Below are positions 15,501 through 27,531 of a stretch of 64,000 bases of DNA, one piece after another. Position numbers and translations under genes: made by a program. Under the pieces are notes generated by a model, which saw only the letters and a program-made list of their open reading frames with translations, had not been told where the DNA came from and did not search any database. How positions within the stretch are numbered: the stretch's first letter is position 1; every line of letters begins with the position of its first letter. The stretch is taken from NCBI RefSeq assembly GCF_910592395.1, contig NC_088308.1:21529501-21593500 (forward strand). The letters run 5' to 3'. Source of the DNA: Lineus longissimus. Lineage: Eukaryota > Nemertea > Pilidiophora > Heteronemertea > Lineidae.

Positions 15501-18500
15501 GATTCTGCAAAACAGAGACATGGCGACGTATTACAAGTCACACGTTCGTTCAGGGTTTTTTTCTACAAACTTCGCTCTGTCGTCAACAGCAATTCCACCG
15601 AAGCAATGAATGTATGTTTGATTGGTTGTTAATAGCGACGATTCAATTTCCTCGTGTCTGATAACGAGACATTCTTCAGCAACTTTTTCCAAATTGGAAG
15701 TTAACCCAAATTGGAGTCTAGCTCATGGACTAAAAGGATATTTTAGGATATTCTTTTGGACCGGCGCTTCTGGTACTGATAATAGGGAACATATTTTGAA
15801 TAAAATAGTTCCCTTTTTCTAAGATTACAGTCTATTTGTTAGAGTTAAAATAGAAGAAACGTACTTTTAGGGAATTCTCTCGAAATAACGTTTCGAGACA
15901 TTTCAGCGGGCGCCATTAGAAGGTTCGCGAGATTTAATTTAAAACGAAGATTATTGCATTCCGCATTTCAATTCGATTTAATGTTCTCCCGGGAAATCAC
16001 CAAAGTTTAAACATTGGCTGAATTGTCTAATACTTAAAAGCACATCACTATATATGTTATCAGGAGGTTATTGTTACATTTTGTATATAAAACATGAGGT
16101 CATGGCTACATTAAGAAAGACTCATCATTTTGCTGCCATTAAATCTGTTAATGGCGCAACATAATTTCCCATGGTGCATATTACATGGAAGCGGAAGCAG
16201 TATGTTTATATGTTGAACTTCATTGTGATCGTGAGTATAACGCGTACTATTCTATTTTGCCAACAGCCACACAGAGTAGTTGGAAATCCTGGTTACTTTG
16301 AGACTGAATCCCTTTGGGGAGTGGGAATTTGACTTATTTAAAGACATGAACTGCCCAGAGAACCGAGATAACAGTGGATTGGATGAGTGCGTGAGACAGC
16401 AACATAAATTCTTACACGGGAACTGATTGATGAATAACGTTTTAAAATAATCCCCATAACCTCGTTTTCAACACATTAGAGTGACAATCGTCTTTGAAAT
16501 GAATACCAGAAGAACTAGTCGAAACGATATTGCCAGAAACATTTGGATAACTCCGCGAAGGTTGCGTCCAAGGAACGTCTGTTGGAACAAGCAGGCCTTG
16601 CTTGTCGTCAGAGCATCTTACCATCACTGCAGCTCTTAAACCAATTTCACCGCTTACGGCAGAAATGCGGTACGAAAGGTGGGTGATGCGAGAACGTATT
16701 CGGAGGAAAAAAACACACACTCTCAGTCAATTCAAGGATTACTTCTGCACGAACAGCCAGCTTAGGGGTATCCGTTCCAGCAGTGGATCCCCATTGCCTG
16801 AACCGTTCTTGGTATAAGTCTACTAGGAAAGACACCAAATCTATGGGTTTATACAATTAACATTGCAGCTGCCGCTTTGATTGATGACCAACATTCTGTC
16901 AACGACTGTGCGAGAGTGACTGCTCACCATTATCCAGCTCTGTCTCTGGCTCTTGCTGCTCTTGGCCATCGGAGGGAGTCGGTCTGAGAAACACCGTGTC
17001 TGAAAAAGGGAAAATACGTTCTGGATAAGAAAAAAATACGTGCATTTTAATTTTAGATGAAAAAAACTTGGCAAATCAGTTGTGCACAAATGACCACCTG
17101 AAGAAAAATGTTTGTTCCCAAAGTCATGTTTAATAAAATACGAAGTTTGAAGAAATTAGTTTCGACGCCTAAAATGAGTCACAGACGTCGAGATTAAAAA
17201 AGAATGCAAAAAACTAGAGCAACATTGCTGACTATGTCCGTTCAATTTTAAAAAATCATCAATATAACCCCGGCTACATGTTCTTCAGCCTTTCAACACG
17301 ACGTATAATTGGTTTCATCCAACAATACATGGATCCACTCAGAAAAAGTATGTTATAATCAAACCTACTGAATTATTCACCTTCATCATGTAATGCTTCT
17401 CTAAAAGGATGTGCAGCGTCTTTATATTAGATAAAGTTGATGGCAAATCTCATTACACTTCTAAAGTAGAGGGAAGACAAATTGGCCTGGAGATTTGCAT
17501 TCTGTTCAATTAGATATTCCTCTCATATGCTCAAAACACAACGCTAATATTAAGGGATGTGAAATGTTGAATGTAGTCTGTTTTAGTTTTGTTGGTCCTG
17601 GTTCTGGACGATTTAACAAAGTTACTTTGTAGGCAGAGTACACTCTTGAAAATAAAGGCTTTGGAGCTTTTGAAAAACCACTTAGGGTATTTCAGCCAAC
17701 AGAAATATGCACCCCGTAGAAAGTTTTCGGAGAATTGATAAACCCCGAAAGATTTTTGAGCCTTTAAAAAACCTAAACGGCTTTTTTCTAAGGGTTTTTT
17801 CCTTGAAAAACATCTACGGGGTGCACATTTGTTGGCTGAAAAGCCCTAAAAGGTTTTAAGAAGCTTTAAAGCCTTTATTTTTCAAGAGCACACTCACGTT
17901 CATTCCTTGCATAAATAGGACCATAGAACGTTATCAGGCTTTTATTTTAAGACACGTGGACTTGGAAAGTACGTTATCCCAAAAGCCTGCTGAATTCTTT
18001 ACCTTCTTTATGTAATGTTTCCTTAAAAGTAATCTACTTTTTTATACTGTTGATGAGAAAATGTCATTACGCTTTCGGAAGACAGAGGCAAATTGGGCCG
18101 TAGATTTGCACTATGTCCAATTAGCTAGTCCCGTCACTTGCTCAAAACACAAAGTTAATCAAGGATAGTACACTGTTTTATTACATTGTATGCTTCAGTA
18201 TAGGATATTGAAAGCTCAATGTTTCACCGAGTTTGAATCACTCTTTAAACTGAATTACATGTACTTCACGTTGTGTTTGTAAAAAGAAGAATATAAACAT
18301 CCCCATTCCGTCTTTTGAAATATAGAAGTTGGTGCGACTAATGATTGCCCATTTTTCCCATTTTTGAGCAGTTGTTTTTAAATATTTAGAGCAGGATATA
18401 TCAAGAAATGCATCATTCGTTGATTATTGACTAAATACGTCTCTATCAGTCGAGGCAAAGAGATCTCACTCATATAATTCTTTGCCATATTGAAGTTCGA

Positions 18501-21157
18501 TTCCTGCCATCTCTAATACGACAACAGACAGATTAGACACTGGTATTCACCTTGTCACATTTGCTGGAGTAGATGTCAGATTGATGGATTAAGATGCTAA
18601 AGAAACTCACGAAACGGCTCAAAATGCAATGCTCTTATCTAAAGTATCTTCCTTTTCTTCATAACGAAAAGAACCTTGCTGACATCTTTAGAAATCAGCT
18701 TTTAGTGCAGAAAGAAACCACCACCATTATTGACGTCAATGGACGATCTAAGAATAAGAAGAAATATGCATAACACGTTGTTGTCAATTTGTCTTTCATT
18801 ATCTTTCTTTTCATCATCATATATCATGTTAGATTATGAATGGTTGCTTTAGTTCTGGGTTAAAAGGAACCACTCTTAATAGCCAAATTCACCACCGTTC
18901 CATCAAACAGCTCATGGAAACAGCTCATGTGCAGGAAGCGCTTGAAATGGAATTCAAATCATACGCAATCAATGTCACATTAGATGAAACATTAGCGAGA
19001 ACAATTCTCCGGTGTGCACTCAAATAAAAGCACCGGATAATCAGAATTTCGAATTCACCCTGCTCCTGAAGCTTTGACGGAAACAAAGATAAATTTCGGA
19101 TTTCATTACTTTTTCTCCGATACTCCATTCCGCGCCTGCGGGGATACTTTGAGATGCTTAGCAATACGACTGAACGATTAGAGATTCCTCAGGCGGAGCG
19201 CCAGAGGCGTGAGAGTAAATGATGATACTTCATTTACGACAGTTATCTAGAAGCGATCGCGGAGTGTCTTTGAAGATTGCTGTTTCCCTCAGATGAAATC
19301 CCAAGTCGCGTGCTGTGTTCGATCCAGAACATTTCATCCTTAATTACACGGTTACGTGATTTCGATACAAATTGACGTTTTGAAGATGATTACAGTTTAC
19401 ATGGTTTTATCAAGGTATTATGCGACGGCTTTTCTTGATATCAGGCAAAAACATGTACATGTTCATGCATGTGAAGACGTACAGAGTATGTCTCAAATTT
19501 GATTTTTGTTTCTTAAAGACTTCTGTTGCCTATTAAAGGTGGCTGAAAGCAGATCCCCATCTTTCCTTCCTTGAGCACCGTAGGTGACGGTTCTCACAGT
19601 GCATCAGTCTTAAGCATTCAGGTGATATGCACTAGTAAGCTACCTGGATGAGTATAAGTTTCCATACCGCAGCGACTCCCTGTCTTTAAACAATTCTTAT
19701 ACTGCCATGTGTTTGCCTTGAATATTCTTCATTGTATCCACGTACAGGTGTCTGTAAGACTTTAGAAGGAAAGCATCCTTAAAGGATACAATTTGTGGAG
19801 TGTTGCCACTTCGTCAATTTTTCATTCAGAGGTTGTCAGCTTTAGCTATTGATTACGTATCGGTGTGAATTTAGAAAGACATGCTCATGAAAATGAAGTG
19901 ACAGAGGGATGATCTATTTCTAGTCTCAGCAAGACATTAGTGTCAAGGACGAGGTCTGGAGCAGTTGGTCGGGTTGCTCTGATGGAATTGGTGTATAAAT
20001 GTATTTAGCCAAATTGATGAATATGTATGGATTTTGAAGTTAATTGAGTTCTGCTGGATATCTTCACTAATCCGGGTTGGACCAATATTGCAGTATGTAC
20101 AACAAGGCATCCAAAGTTGCTGTAGGCGACAGTAATAGATCTAGAGTATTAAACAAACTGCTCTAATTTATTCTAAATTACCCAAAAAGTGTAAATTAAA
20201 AATGAACATGGCCCGGCCCCTAGATTTTGGGAGTGCGTAGGCCTACCTGACAAAGATCTTTCCAATAGCCGATATTTGCGTAGGCGTGTGCATTGATGGC
20301 ATGGACATAATTCTTGGATTACATGTCTTTGGGAAAGCTTTCCTGGGGATACTGTAAGTGCTTTCATTCCAAAGTATGAGAATCGAGGTAAAGCGAAATG
20401 TCAGATACATTATATAGTAAGCAATTTCAAAAATTGTCAGTAATGATAACTGTTGAAAAATAAAATACTTCGAACGTTACATAATTCGAATTTATACAAT
20501 CCCAAATCTACCACTAGTCAATACTGATTCTTCCTTCTCAACAGAACTGTTCCGTAGCACGTTTTTTCTTCAAAATACAATAAAGCGTTTTTTACGTAAT
20601 GGTATTGAAAAATCTTCCAGATAAAAAGCTTACCACACAACACAGTTACGTTATCGAATTTAAAGCTTCGATACCGTAAACCGTCACAGGCAAGCTTTTT
20701 ATTTTGGCGTATTTCGGGCGCACTTTCGGTTAAAGAAATCGAAAGGAAAACGCCAAGACAATTTTTTTCGAAAGTTGACAAAATTTGCTATCAACTTACT
20801 TCACGAACGCAATTGGTCAGTTGACTACATGTATTAGCCAGTTCGGTGGGGTCAGCTGGGTGAATTCGCATGGTCAATTCTACCAAGGCTCGGCCAACCA
20901 ACCTGAACAGTTGGTCAGTTGGACAACAAAAATAGAAGTACATTATACTTACTTATATCCTGTGTGCACATTCTCCAGAATCCAAAATGTTTATAGATGC
21001 TGGTAGTTTGGTTCTTACTTCTCAAAATCTCTTTAGTTTGCAGCCAGAAGTCCGTGGCTACGGAAAGGGCCAAGAGAGCCGCCGCGGAGGCCCCTAGGAA
21101 CAGAGCAATCAGCCCAAGCATACGCGACGTGCAATGCATATTTGGAAGACGGAACAT
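537..21157 (-). CDS. CACNG/TARP-like (claudin superfamily) four-TM protein, exons 1-4, 3' end outside window
   Basis: Four exons form one open frame: exon 1 21157-20953, exon 2 16999-16928, exon 3 2979-2884, exon 4 671-537. Borders are AG/GT, all junctions are phase 1, and internal exons are 72, 96 and 135 nt. Exon 1 encodes TM1 followed by SVATDFW and FGFWRMC, matching the TM1-end and GLW-type extracellular-loop signature of calcium-channel gamma subunits and claudins. Exons 2 and 3 encode the rest of an acidic first loop with a KGCENIV cysteine. Exon 4 encodes TM2, a short HLKKDC cytosolic turn and the start of TM3, as in stargazin-type proteins. Family members are plasma-membrane proteins that modulate calcium channels or AMPA receptors, or act at junctions; the role here is inferred. 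TM4 and the tail must lie left of base 1. The Met at 21157 was chosen because it sits just before TM1; in-frame Mets at 21238 and 21139 are alternatives. PMP22/EMP or TMEM178-type membership is less likely. Confidence 0.8.
672..2883 (-). other. Intron 3 of the CACNG-like gene
   Basis: Lies between the donor at 2883 (GTAAGT on the minus strand) and the acceptor at 672 (pyrimidine-rich, TTTTAG). I see no conserved coding exon, RNA gene or clear mobile element in it; short ORFs here lack splice or family support. Confidence 0.6.
3615..3637. repeat. Short perfect hairpin
   Basis: Ten-base arms (ATGAGTGACT and its complement) flank a 3-base loop CCC. No adjoining tRNA- or terminator-like context was seen; it lies in intron 2 of the CACNG-like gene. 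Confidence 0.6.
6231..6286. repeat. Two-copy direct repeat, period 31 bp
   Basis: A 25-base unit starting ACTGGAGGGTGGGGCACTAC occurs at 6231-6255 and 6262-6286, separated by a short non-repeated spacer. It is G-rich on the plus strand and lies in intron 2 of the CACNG-like gene. It looks like a local tandem duplication. Confidence 0.75.
8700..9824. mobile_element. Pogo/Tigger-like non-autonomous DNA transposon
   Basis: The ends are inverted copies of CAGTGGAACCCCGG, and a TA dinucleotide directly flanks both ends (8698-8699 and 9825-9826). CAGTGGAACC ends with TA duplications are the usual signature of pogo/Tigger members of the Tc1/mariner superfamily; that assignment rests on established knowledge of their termini. 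Subterminal regions at about 8730-8940 and 9745-9815 repeat short CGACCAC motifs in both orientations and are GC-rich against an AT-rich core. No DDE transposase frame is visible, so it would depend on a transposase supplied in trans. It sits in intron 2 of the CACNG-like gene. Confidence 0.75.
17000..20952 (-). other. Intron 1 of the CACNG-like gene
   Basis: Between the GTAAGT donor at 20952 and the TTTTTCAG acceptor at 17000. It contains the foldback repeat at 17643-17888. The remainder shows no supported exon, RNA gene or additional element. Confidence 0.6.
17643..17888. mobile_element. Foldback MITE-like element, about 246 bp
   Basis: The two halves are inverted copies over roughly 90 bases each. 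Both begin CTCTTGAAAA and continue with AATAAAGGCTTT, TTTCAGCCAACA and GCACCCCGTAGA blocks. The arms have diverged at scattered positions and carry small indels, so insertion is not very recent. No target-site duplication is obvious. It has no coding capacity. A diverged relative of the CCAACA...CACCCCG segment is present near 39905-40020, suggesting a dispersed family. Confidence 0.65.
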
Positions 21158-21239
21158 TGAAAGGCACACGAGATACTCCTGAAGCGGAATTTTGGTAGAG
21201 CCTTTGACTCTGTCAGTAAAAAAACAGCTATCCTGCAAA

Positions 21240-23450
21240 GTGTGTTGCCGACATAATTGTTAGAGTAAATCAACTCCAAGTCTACTGATGTACTGTTTTG
21301 AAGGCAAATAGACCTCCGAAAAATAATGTTTAATCCAAAATTACTTGACAATTTTATCAGAGTGAAATTCCTTTAAAGTACAGCAAAAAATTACAATACA
21401 GGAACCACAGATGACACATTGACGTTTTCAACGTGCATGAAATTGGCATTGCTGCAACATCTAGATACCAATGCTCAAGCCGGATAAGTTCGTGCCTGAT
21501 CTGATGTCGAGCAAAACAGGCAATTTCCAATGCCTTCTCCGCGACTCTGTTCCAGTAGTTGCAGCTGCGATCGCGGTGACCACCTTGCGGTAATTCCTCA
21601 CTGTGCGCCTGGCAGGAAACAAGTGACGGCGGGCTGATGTATTATCGGTTTTCTCGATCACGTGAAAGTGCTGCTCCATCAGGGGACTTGCCTTGTCTCT
21701 ATCGTTGGGGAATTCAATTGTTGGGCCAACGCATCCACCTGAGCCGCAACATCAACAGTATCCGTGATCGATGTAAATTATTGCTCTTTAATGGGCCGCC
21801 GGGGGTATGCTCTGGAACAAAATAGACGCTTTAATGAACGATGTAAGCAATATGTCAGCGTCATTCTGCATCATCCCTTGTCTTTATTTCTGAAGATATT
21901 TAATAACATGGTTCGAAACACGTAGGAACAACGTCAGCTCCTTCTACTCCCAGATAACGTTGAGCGAGATAACTGCTAACGGAATCGACTGACGACAGTT
22001 TCTCTGGTGCTGCATAATGACCTTGTGAACAAATCTTACCGCCAAAAACCCCCAAATAACACATTTTCGTTCATGAACCTGGTTGTAGCGCATCCCGTAT
22101 CGCTATAAAAGCACTATATGCGAATGGTTCACCTCATCAGTGCACAGATCATAGGAGATAACATTGACCCCAACAAGACTATGCCATATAAAAGTCATTG
22201 AACACTGGAGAATAATGTAACAAGTGTACAACATTAGTCTCTGGGTCTTTGGGTTTCATATTGGCAATGATGTACATGTATTTATAGGGGTATTCTCATA
22301 TATCTGTCAGTAAACATTCGTATGATTCTGGGCAATGGTTTTTTTGCGCTCGTGTAACTGCAAATGACGCACATCAACTCAATCATGACGTCCTCCTCTT
22401 CTTAGAGGTTCACTGATGTTACTGAACAGTGTGGAAGCGATTGTTCCATTTCCCGAGCTTCTACATTCAGTCAGTCATGTAGCAAGCAGCGACGTACACA
22501 ACGCCGATACGCATTTTATCGTTTCAATGAACAAGCTGATTTTGACAGATTCCAACATGTTTTGTGGTACACCAGAGTTACATGTGCTAACCAACTTAGA
22601 CATGTTAGAATGCAAGGATATCCTCGAGATCATAAAGTGGTAAGCAGTTTTTCAAGATGATAATGAAACACAATGCAGTTTTTAGTCCTGCTGATACTAC
22701 AATAAGCTTTGTTCTCAGTAGAAAGGCTCTTGGTATTCAAACAATGCAGCCAACTCCCGAAAAAGTTGAATGCGATGGTCCACATTATCAGCATTTCCTT
22801 TTCCTCTGTCGAAGGTTGCGTTATCCATATAATTTCAATCGTATACAGCCGTAACTTATACTGGTGTTCCTGACAATATACGGTAAAACATGCTTTCAGT
22901 TGTTGGCTAATCATTGCTTAGGGTCCAAATTCTCATAATAATCATGTTATTATTTCGCTAAGACACTTGTGACTCGTACTGTCACGAATAGTCAACAACT
23001 CTTACATAAACTGTTACTATTCAAACCAATGATAAAAACAATTTTCCTGGTTGCGTTGTATTCTATACGATACAACTTCCTCTTGTTGTAGCATCACGTA
23101 CATGTATCTCCCTATTAATAACCCATACTTAATAATGTGATGCATACTGTGTCGACAGAATGAAGCCGGATGAGGTACGCCAGTACAAACTACTTTTTTT
23201 TCTATTTGTAGATAGACGCGGCTCAACTGGGTCTCTTTTTTTAATATGCGTGTACTGTTGATATTATAGACGAATGAAGACTTTTCTTATCAAGCAGTTA
23301 ATGTACCTTTAATTGTATGATATCTGTGTCTCCTTCCCAATTGTCTTCCCGCCAAGCGCTTCGAGACCTTTTTTTCCACAAATAATAACACCGCACCAGA
23401 AATAATACAGAAAGACATACGCTGGTCTGTATCTCAATAAAATGTTGACA
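21240..23450. other. Intergenic region between the CACNG-like gene and GPCR 1
   Basis: Holds the 5' flank of the CACNG-like gene and the 3' flank of GPCR 1. One plus-strand ORF at 22416-22643 ends near a possible GTAAGC donor but has no recognised domain. I see no promoter element, RNA gene or repeat that I can support. Confidence 0.45.
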
Positions 23451-24455
23451 TTATTTCTCAGATTTATCATGGACTCGCTTGAGACACAGGAAGCTGGTCA
23501 TTATCATTACCGCAAACTCCCTTCTAAATTTAGGTAGGGGAAGAGCAAACGCAAAGAAATTCAACGCATAATTACAATTAAGAAGAAAGCGTGTAAAGGA
23601 CGTGACAAATGTTCGAATTGCCCTTGAACTTGGAAATCTAGCGCCTGACATTGAGTATCGAATGTAATTCTTGGCAATTTGATACGGAAGTTGGCAAATG
23701 ATGGAACATATGGAGACGGCCAGAAGCATTTTTGTGATGTGGCCATCTTGCTGTTTCCCCGTTTCCTTTTCCACTCCTTGCATTTCACTTCGGCGCCGCC
23801 GTTGTACTGCAATAACGAAGACGATGCCGATGTTAGTGACAACCATGATGATGAGAGGTGCATAGTATGTGGTAACAAGCCGAAAGTGGGCGTAGTATTG
23901 CGACCATACACTAGGTGTTTCAGCAGAACAGGACTGCACAATTAGCGGAGGTCCGAGAAACGAATGCAAGAATCTATATGGTACATGAGCTATGACCAGG
24001 ATAACAATGACAAACAACGTAGTTTTCCTTGCCTTGCCGACATGGCACATAGTTCTTGCTCTAAAAGGAATAGCTATGGCAATGAGACGCTCAACTGACA
24101 TTGCGGTCAAAAGAATTGCCGATACAGCTGGAAAAAGCCTCGTAAGCGAAGCCAAAATTGTACACTGTATTGCGTTGCCTTCGAAAGCTTTCCATATTGT
24201 GAACACATTTTGGATAGCTTCAGAAACAAGGTAGAGAGAATCCGAAGCAGCCAGTGCCTTCATATAGAAACAGGTTGATGATGAGTTGTACTTATGCTGG
24301 GAAAGAAGCATGAAACAACAGATATTCCCGACTATTCCTATCACTCCTACAACAACTGGTAGGTAACTATCGAACAGAAATGACAGTTGAAGCATGAAAT
24401 ATATGAAATATTCCTCTTCGGAAACTTCCTTCGCTATGTAATAGACGTCGGTCAT
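23451..24455 (-). CDS. Intronless class A (rhodopsin-like) GPCR, probable peptide receptor
   Basis: A 334-residue frame with seven hydrophobic segments in the rhodopsin-family order. TM1 holds the GIVGN asparagine at residue 44. TM2 has LAASD (D72). The TM3 cysteine at 98 can pair with C176 in loop 2. The DRY position reads ERL (122-124), TM5 has P200, TM6 reads CQLP (254-257), and TM7 has NYALNFFAF in place of NPxxY. An RRRR-rich third loop is at 219-240 and the cytosolic tail is short. This pattern resembles the large invertebrate FMRFamide/orphan peptide-receptor groups; the ligand cannot be read from sequence. It should act at the plasma membrane through G proteins. The whole receptor is in one exon, unlike the neighbour at 27532-29407. 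The Met at 24455 precedes a 30-residue N-tail with no signal peptide, and a decayed copy lies directly upstream. Confidence 0.9.
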   Translation of the reverse strand: MTDVYYIAKEVSEEEYFIYFMLQLSFLFDSYLPVVVGVIGIVGNICCFMLLSQHKYNSSSTCFYMKALAASDSLYLVSEAIQNVFTIWKAFEGNAIQCTILASLTRLFPAVSAILLTAMSVERLIAIAIPFRARTMCHVGKARKTTLFVIVILVIAHVPYRFLHSFLGPPLIVQSCSAETPSVWSQYYAHFRLVTTYYAPLIIMVVTNIGIVFVIAVQRRRRSEMQGVEKETGKQQDGHITKMLLAVSICSIICQLPYQIAKNYIRYSMSGARFPSSRAIRTFVTSFTRFLLNCNYALNFFAFALPLPKFRREFAVMIMTSFLCLKRVHDKSEK

Positions 24456-24519
24456 CGTACAATGGAAGTCAATTTCTTACAAGAAATCTTATTAGAAATC
24501 TCAATTAAAAATGAATGTC

Positions 24520-24850
24520 TCCTTCCCGCAATGTCTTCCTGTTTACCCGGTACCTTTTTGCGTCTAGTTGCATTTTACTTCGGCGCCGCCAACCGCAGAC
24601 GAATTCTCAGTGTATTTTGGATGGTTTCCGAAACAAAGATAAGAGAATCTGAAACAGCCGGTGCCTTCATGGAGAAAAACGTTGAAGATGAGTTGTACTT
24701 ATCCAGAAAAACGGGCACTGAAATAACAACCAATATTCTCGACAATCCCTACCGCAGTTACATCCATTGACAGATAGATATCAAACAGATATGCTAACTG
24801 TATGATAAAATTAATAAATTGGATCTCTTCGGTGTAGATGTCTGTCAGTT
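24520..24850 (-). pseudogene. Truncated, frameshifted tandem copy of the adjacent GPCR
   Basis: The minus-strand translation parallels the intact receptor from its second residue: LTDIYTEEIQF, then IYLSMDVTAVGIVENIG for TM1. After a one-base frame shift near 24711 it resumes as KYNSSSTFFSMKAP and AVSDSLIFVSETIQN for TM2. It then jumps near 24597 directly to the third-loop segment (RRRSKMQ), skipping TM3-TM5, and loses similarity before TM6. Changes include the start Met replaced by Leu, the TM1 GN motif altered to EN, the frameshift and the internal deletion, so it cannot make a working receptor. It lies head-to-tail upstream of the intact gene, consistent with a local tandem duplication followed by decay. 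Confidence 0.85.
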
Positions 24851-27531
24851 TTCGTCAGTTTCGAACTAAGTCTGCCTTGTAAAACACGCAATATGTCTTC
24901 GTACAATTTTCATTTAAAACAATAGGTGGACGTGAAATAAGTTTTGGAACTGGTGCCTCTTCTTGGTTCCATCCTTAAAAAGTATCCTTGCGCTGATATA
25001 CGTTGGAAATATTTGCCTGCATGCATGTCATCAGATGATTTGACTAGCAAACTGCTGTCGTTGAAGAATAAATATCCATATTCTAAAAGTATAACTCTAT
25101 AATTACATTCATTTCTATGGCCTTAATATAACCACCGTGTTGATACTATGAAGGTTTTCTATTATGAAACCAGTTCTTTTAAAATACACAGTCGGTTTCT
25201 TCTGAGGGAGAGCAGTTTTGATGTTTTAAGGTCTATTTGCACATTACACTATCAGTACAGGGCTTAAATACTGGTAGTCACCGAGAATGTCAGCGATGAG
25301 CATGTAAACTACGGCCGAATAGGACGAATCTCAGCCCTGATAAAGGACCAGTTGATTAGTGATAATGGAAAGTAAACTCGAGCCTGGTCTACGCCAGCAA
25401 ACTTCTCTAAACATTGGTTTGCAAACATTTCCAAATAGAGTTTGATATACACAGGGGAAGGACTGAGTGAGAATCAGCAACGCTGAATGTGGCCATTTAA
25501 CACTACGACTTTGTATTCTATTTCTCAGTTTGTGGCATCCCACACAATCCTGCGAACTCTAAATGTTGGTGACGTCTATCTGAATCTCACCACACGGTTG
25601 GCTCATTTCATCACGCAGCAATCACAAAGGTCAGCGACATGACGAAAAAGTTAATTGTTCTGCTCACGGAGTCGGGTGTTTATCGCGGCATCTAGCTCCA
25701 AGTTTATCACCAACACATCATGACATTAGTCACTTCCCTGTCCCTAATCGTATTGATATTGATGGAAACTGTATGCATATTTCATCAGGAAGACCAGCAA
25801 CGGCAACAGATTAACACCACACCATCCGTCAATAAAATACCATTTTCTGATAATGTGACCTCAGGAGTACTAAATGGTGTCTTCTAACTGTGCACTGGAT
25901 GGGCTGGTGCAACCCTGTTATTGTCGCAGGTCATGGCGGCCCTTGGTGATTTCACCTGATCAAGATGCGAGTGCAAAATATAAAATGCACCACCTGAATG
26001 ATTTTTTTAGTCTTTATTAATTCTTGATGTTGGGAATAACTTTCGTTGTCATGATTGAACCAACTACATTTCGATCATTTTATGACCACCCTTTTGGACG
26101 ACGTATTACGGCTTTGCGTAGTAAATCTACAGTCGAAGAACAAATATGTCATACTTTTTTCAAACTTCCAATGTCATCACGTCTTGTGGGCATGCTTAGT
26201 TTCATCCAGTTCATGATTACTCATGAAAGTCCGACGTTGATCAGTTCAAGAATCTCATGCTACCAAGATCCGCATTTGCGACCAACGGAATAAAATTAGA
26301 TACAAAGAACTATAAAGATTTGTTCCGTTGCATGCTGGATTGCCAAGATATAGATGGAGATATCGGGTTATGGCAGCCAACGTTTAAAATCCAATTTCGA
26401 TCTTAAAATGAAAAGATGCCCGATTTAGTCTTTATTTTGTAGTAGATACAAGCAGTTGAATTATCTTACAGCCAAGTCTTAGATCCACGATAGCGCAGCG
26501 TATGATGAATATAATGCCTTACCACTGTCCACTGAGAATCCATTTGAAATAAAAAATCTACATAAACCTCCATTTTTCATATCCACTTTACCCGTAAACC
26601 AGCTGAGGGTTAATTATCCGAGTGAAGTTGGTCATGGAAAACAGTGATGGCTTGATAGACCTTAAAAGTGGTGATGAAAGCTATGGAAAATCGTTGCGAG
26701 CTTGACACAGTGCATGACACCAGTCTATCATCCGAACTTGAATGTGCTTGGCCATATTCTCTCTTTTCCTTTATTGCATCTTTAACGTTTGTTGAAGTTG
26801 ATTGTAGGAAAGCGCAATGAAGAAAATTCTTAATGTGTCAACTAGCCATATACAGAGTCGGTAAGTGACGCAAAGAGAATTTTGCCATGCGCTCTGAATT
26901 TGCCTTGGCGTCGAAATCATCCCCAATGGTCATTAGGGGGTCCCCTAGATGTACCATTTGTTTCTCGACATTTCGATATAACAGATTATATTGGGTGATT
27001 GACACAAAAGAAAAATGATCTGAGCATTTCATCCAGGTTGGTCAAGAAACAACCGTAGGAATTAGAAAATGCACATGTCAATGCACACAACTGCATGCAA
27101 AAAATATCTTCGTTATCATGGCAACTGAAATGAGAAAATCCTGTAAGGTTGCGAGGCAAATATCGATACAAATCAAACTTCAAAGAAACCCGACCAGTAG
27201 TTCGCGCTCAAGAGCCCAAAAGGTCGCGGGCAAAACATTTACGAATGGACACGATAGTGTTTTTCTGAGCTCAACCGACCAGTTTCAACGGAATTTGATT
27301 TATACGCATACTCCTTGACATTGGATTAGCGCTGCGGTTGGCACTTTCCACGATTTCCTCCCCCGTTACGTATACGAAACTCATGCGCAAACGTAACCGG
27401 ACACAAAATCTGGAAATTTTACTCCAACTCTACCGATTGTGGCGCTGTTTGAAAGGCCTCAAATGGGTGTATACCCTTTACTCCGCACACTGAGCCATGT
27501 TTTGGAGAGTGACCGGTGGCATATGCTGTAT
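24851..27531. other. Intergenic region between the GPCR pseudogene and GPCR 2
   Basis: AT-rich sequence with only short ORFs that show no domain, codon bias or splice-flanked structure. No tandem repeat, RNA gene or inverted-repeat element was recognised. Confidence 0.4.

Larger units (their letters stand above)
2980..16927 (-). other. Large intron 2 of the CACNG-like gene (about 14 kb)
   Basis: Runs from the GTGAGC donor at 16927 to the TTTCAG acceptor at 2980. It holds a hairpin at 3615-3637, a two-copy direct repeat at 6231-6286 and a pogo/Tigger-like element at 8700-9824. The rest is AT-rich with only short ORFs (the longest about 106 codons at 10923-11243) that show no recognisable domain or codon signal. 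Long introns in the extracellular-loop region are common in this gene family, so no separate gene is needed to explain the stretch. Confidence 0.6.

Noticed and set aside
22416-22643. ORF ending near a GTAAGC donor, with FCGTPELHVLTNLDMLEC faintly resembling the end of an LRR C-terminal cap
   Set aside because: The upstream cysteines expected of such a cap are missing and no leucine-rich repeats lie nearby.
24387-24770. 127-codon plus-strand ORF
   Set aside because: Antisense to the GPCR start and to the receptor pseudogene; the meaningful reading is on the minus strand.
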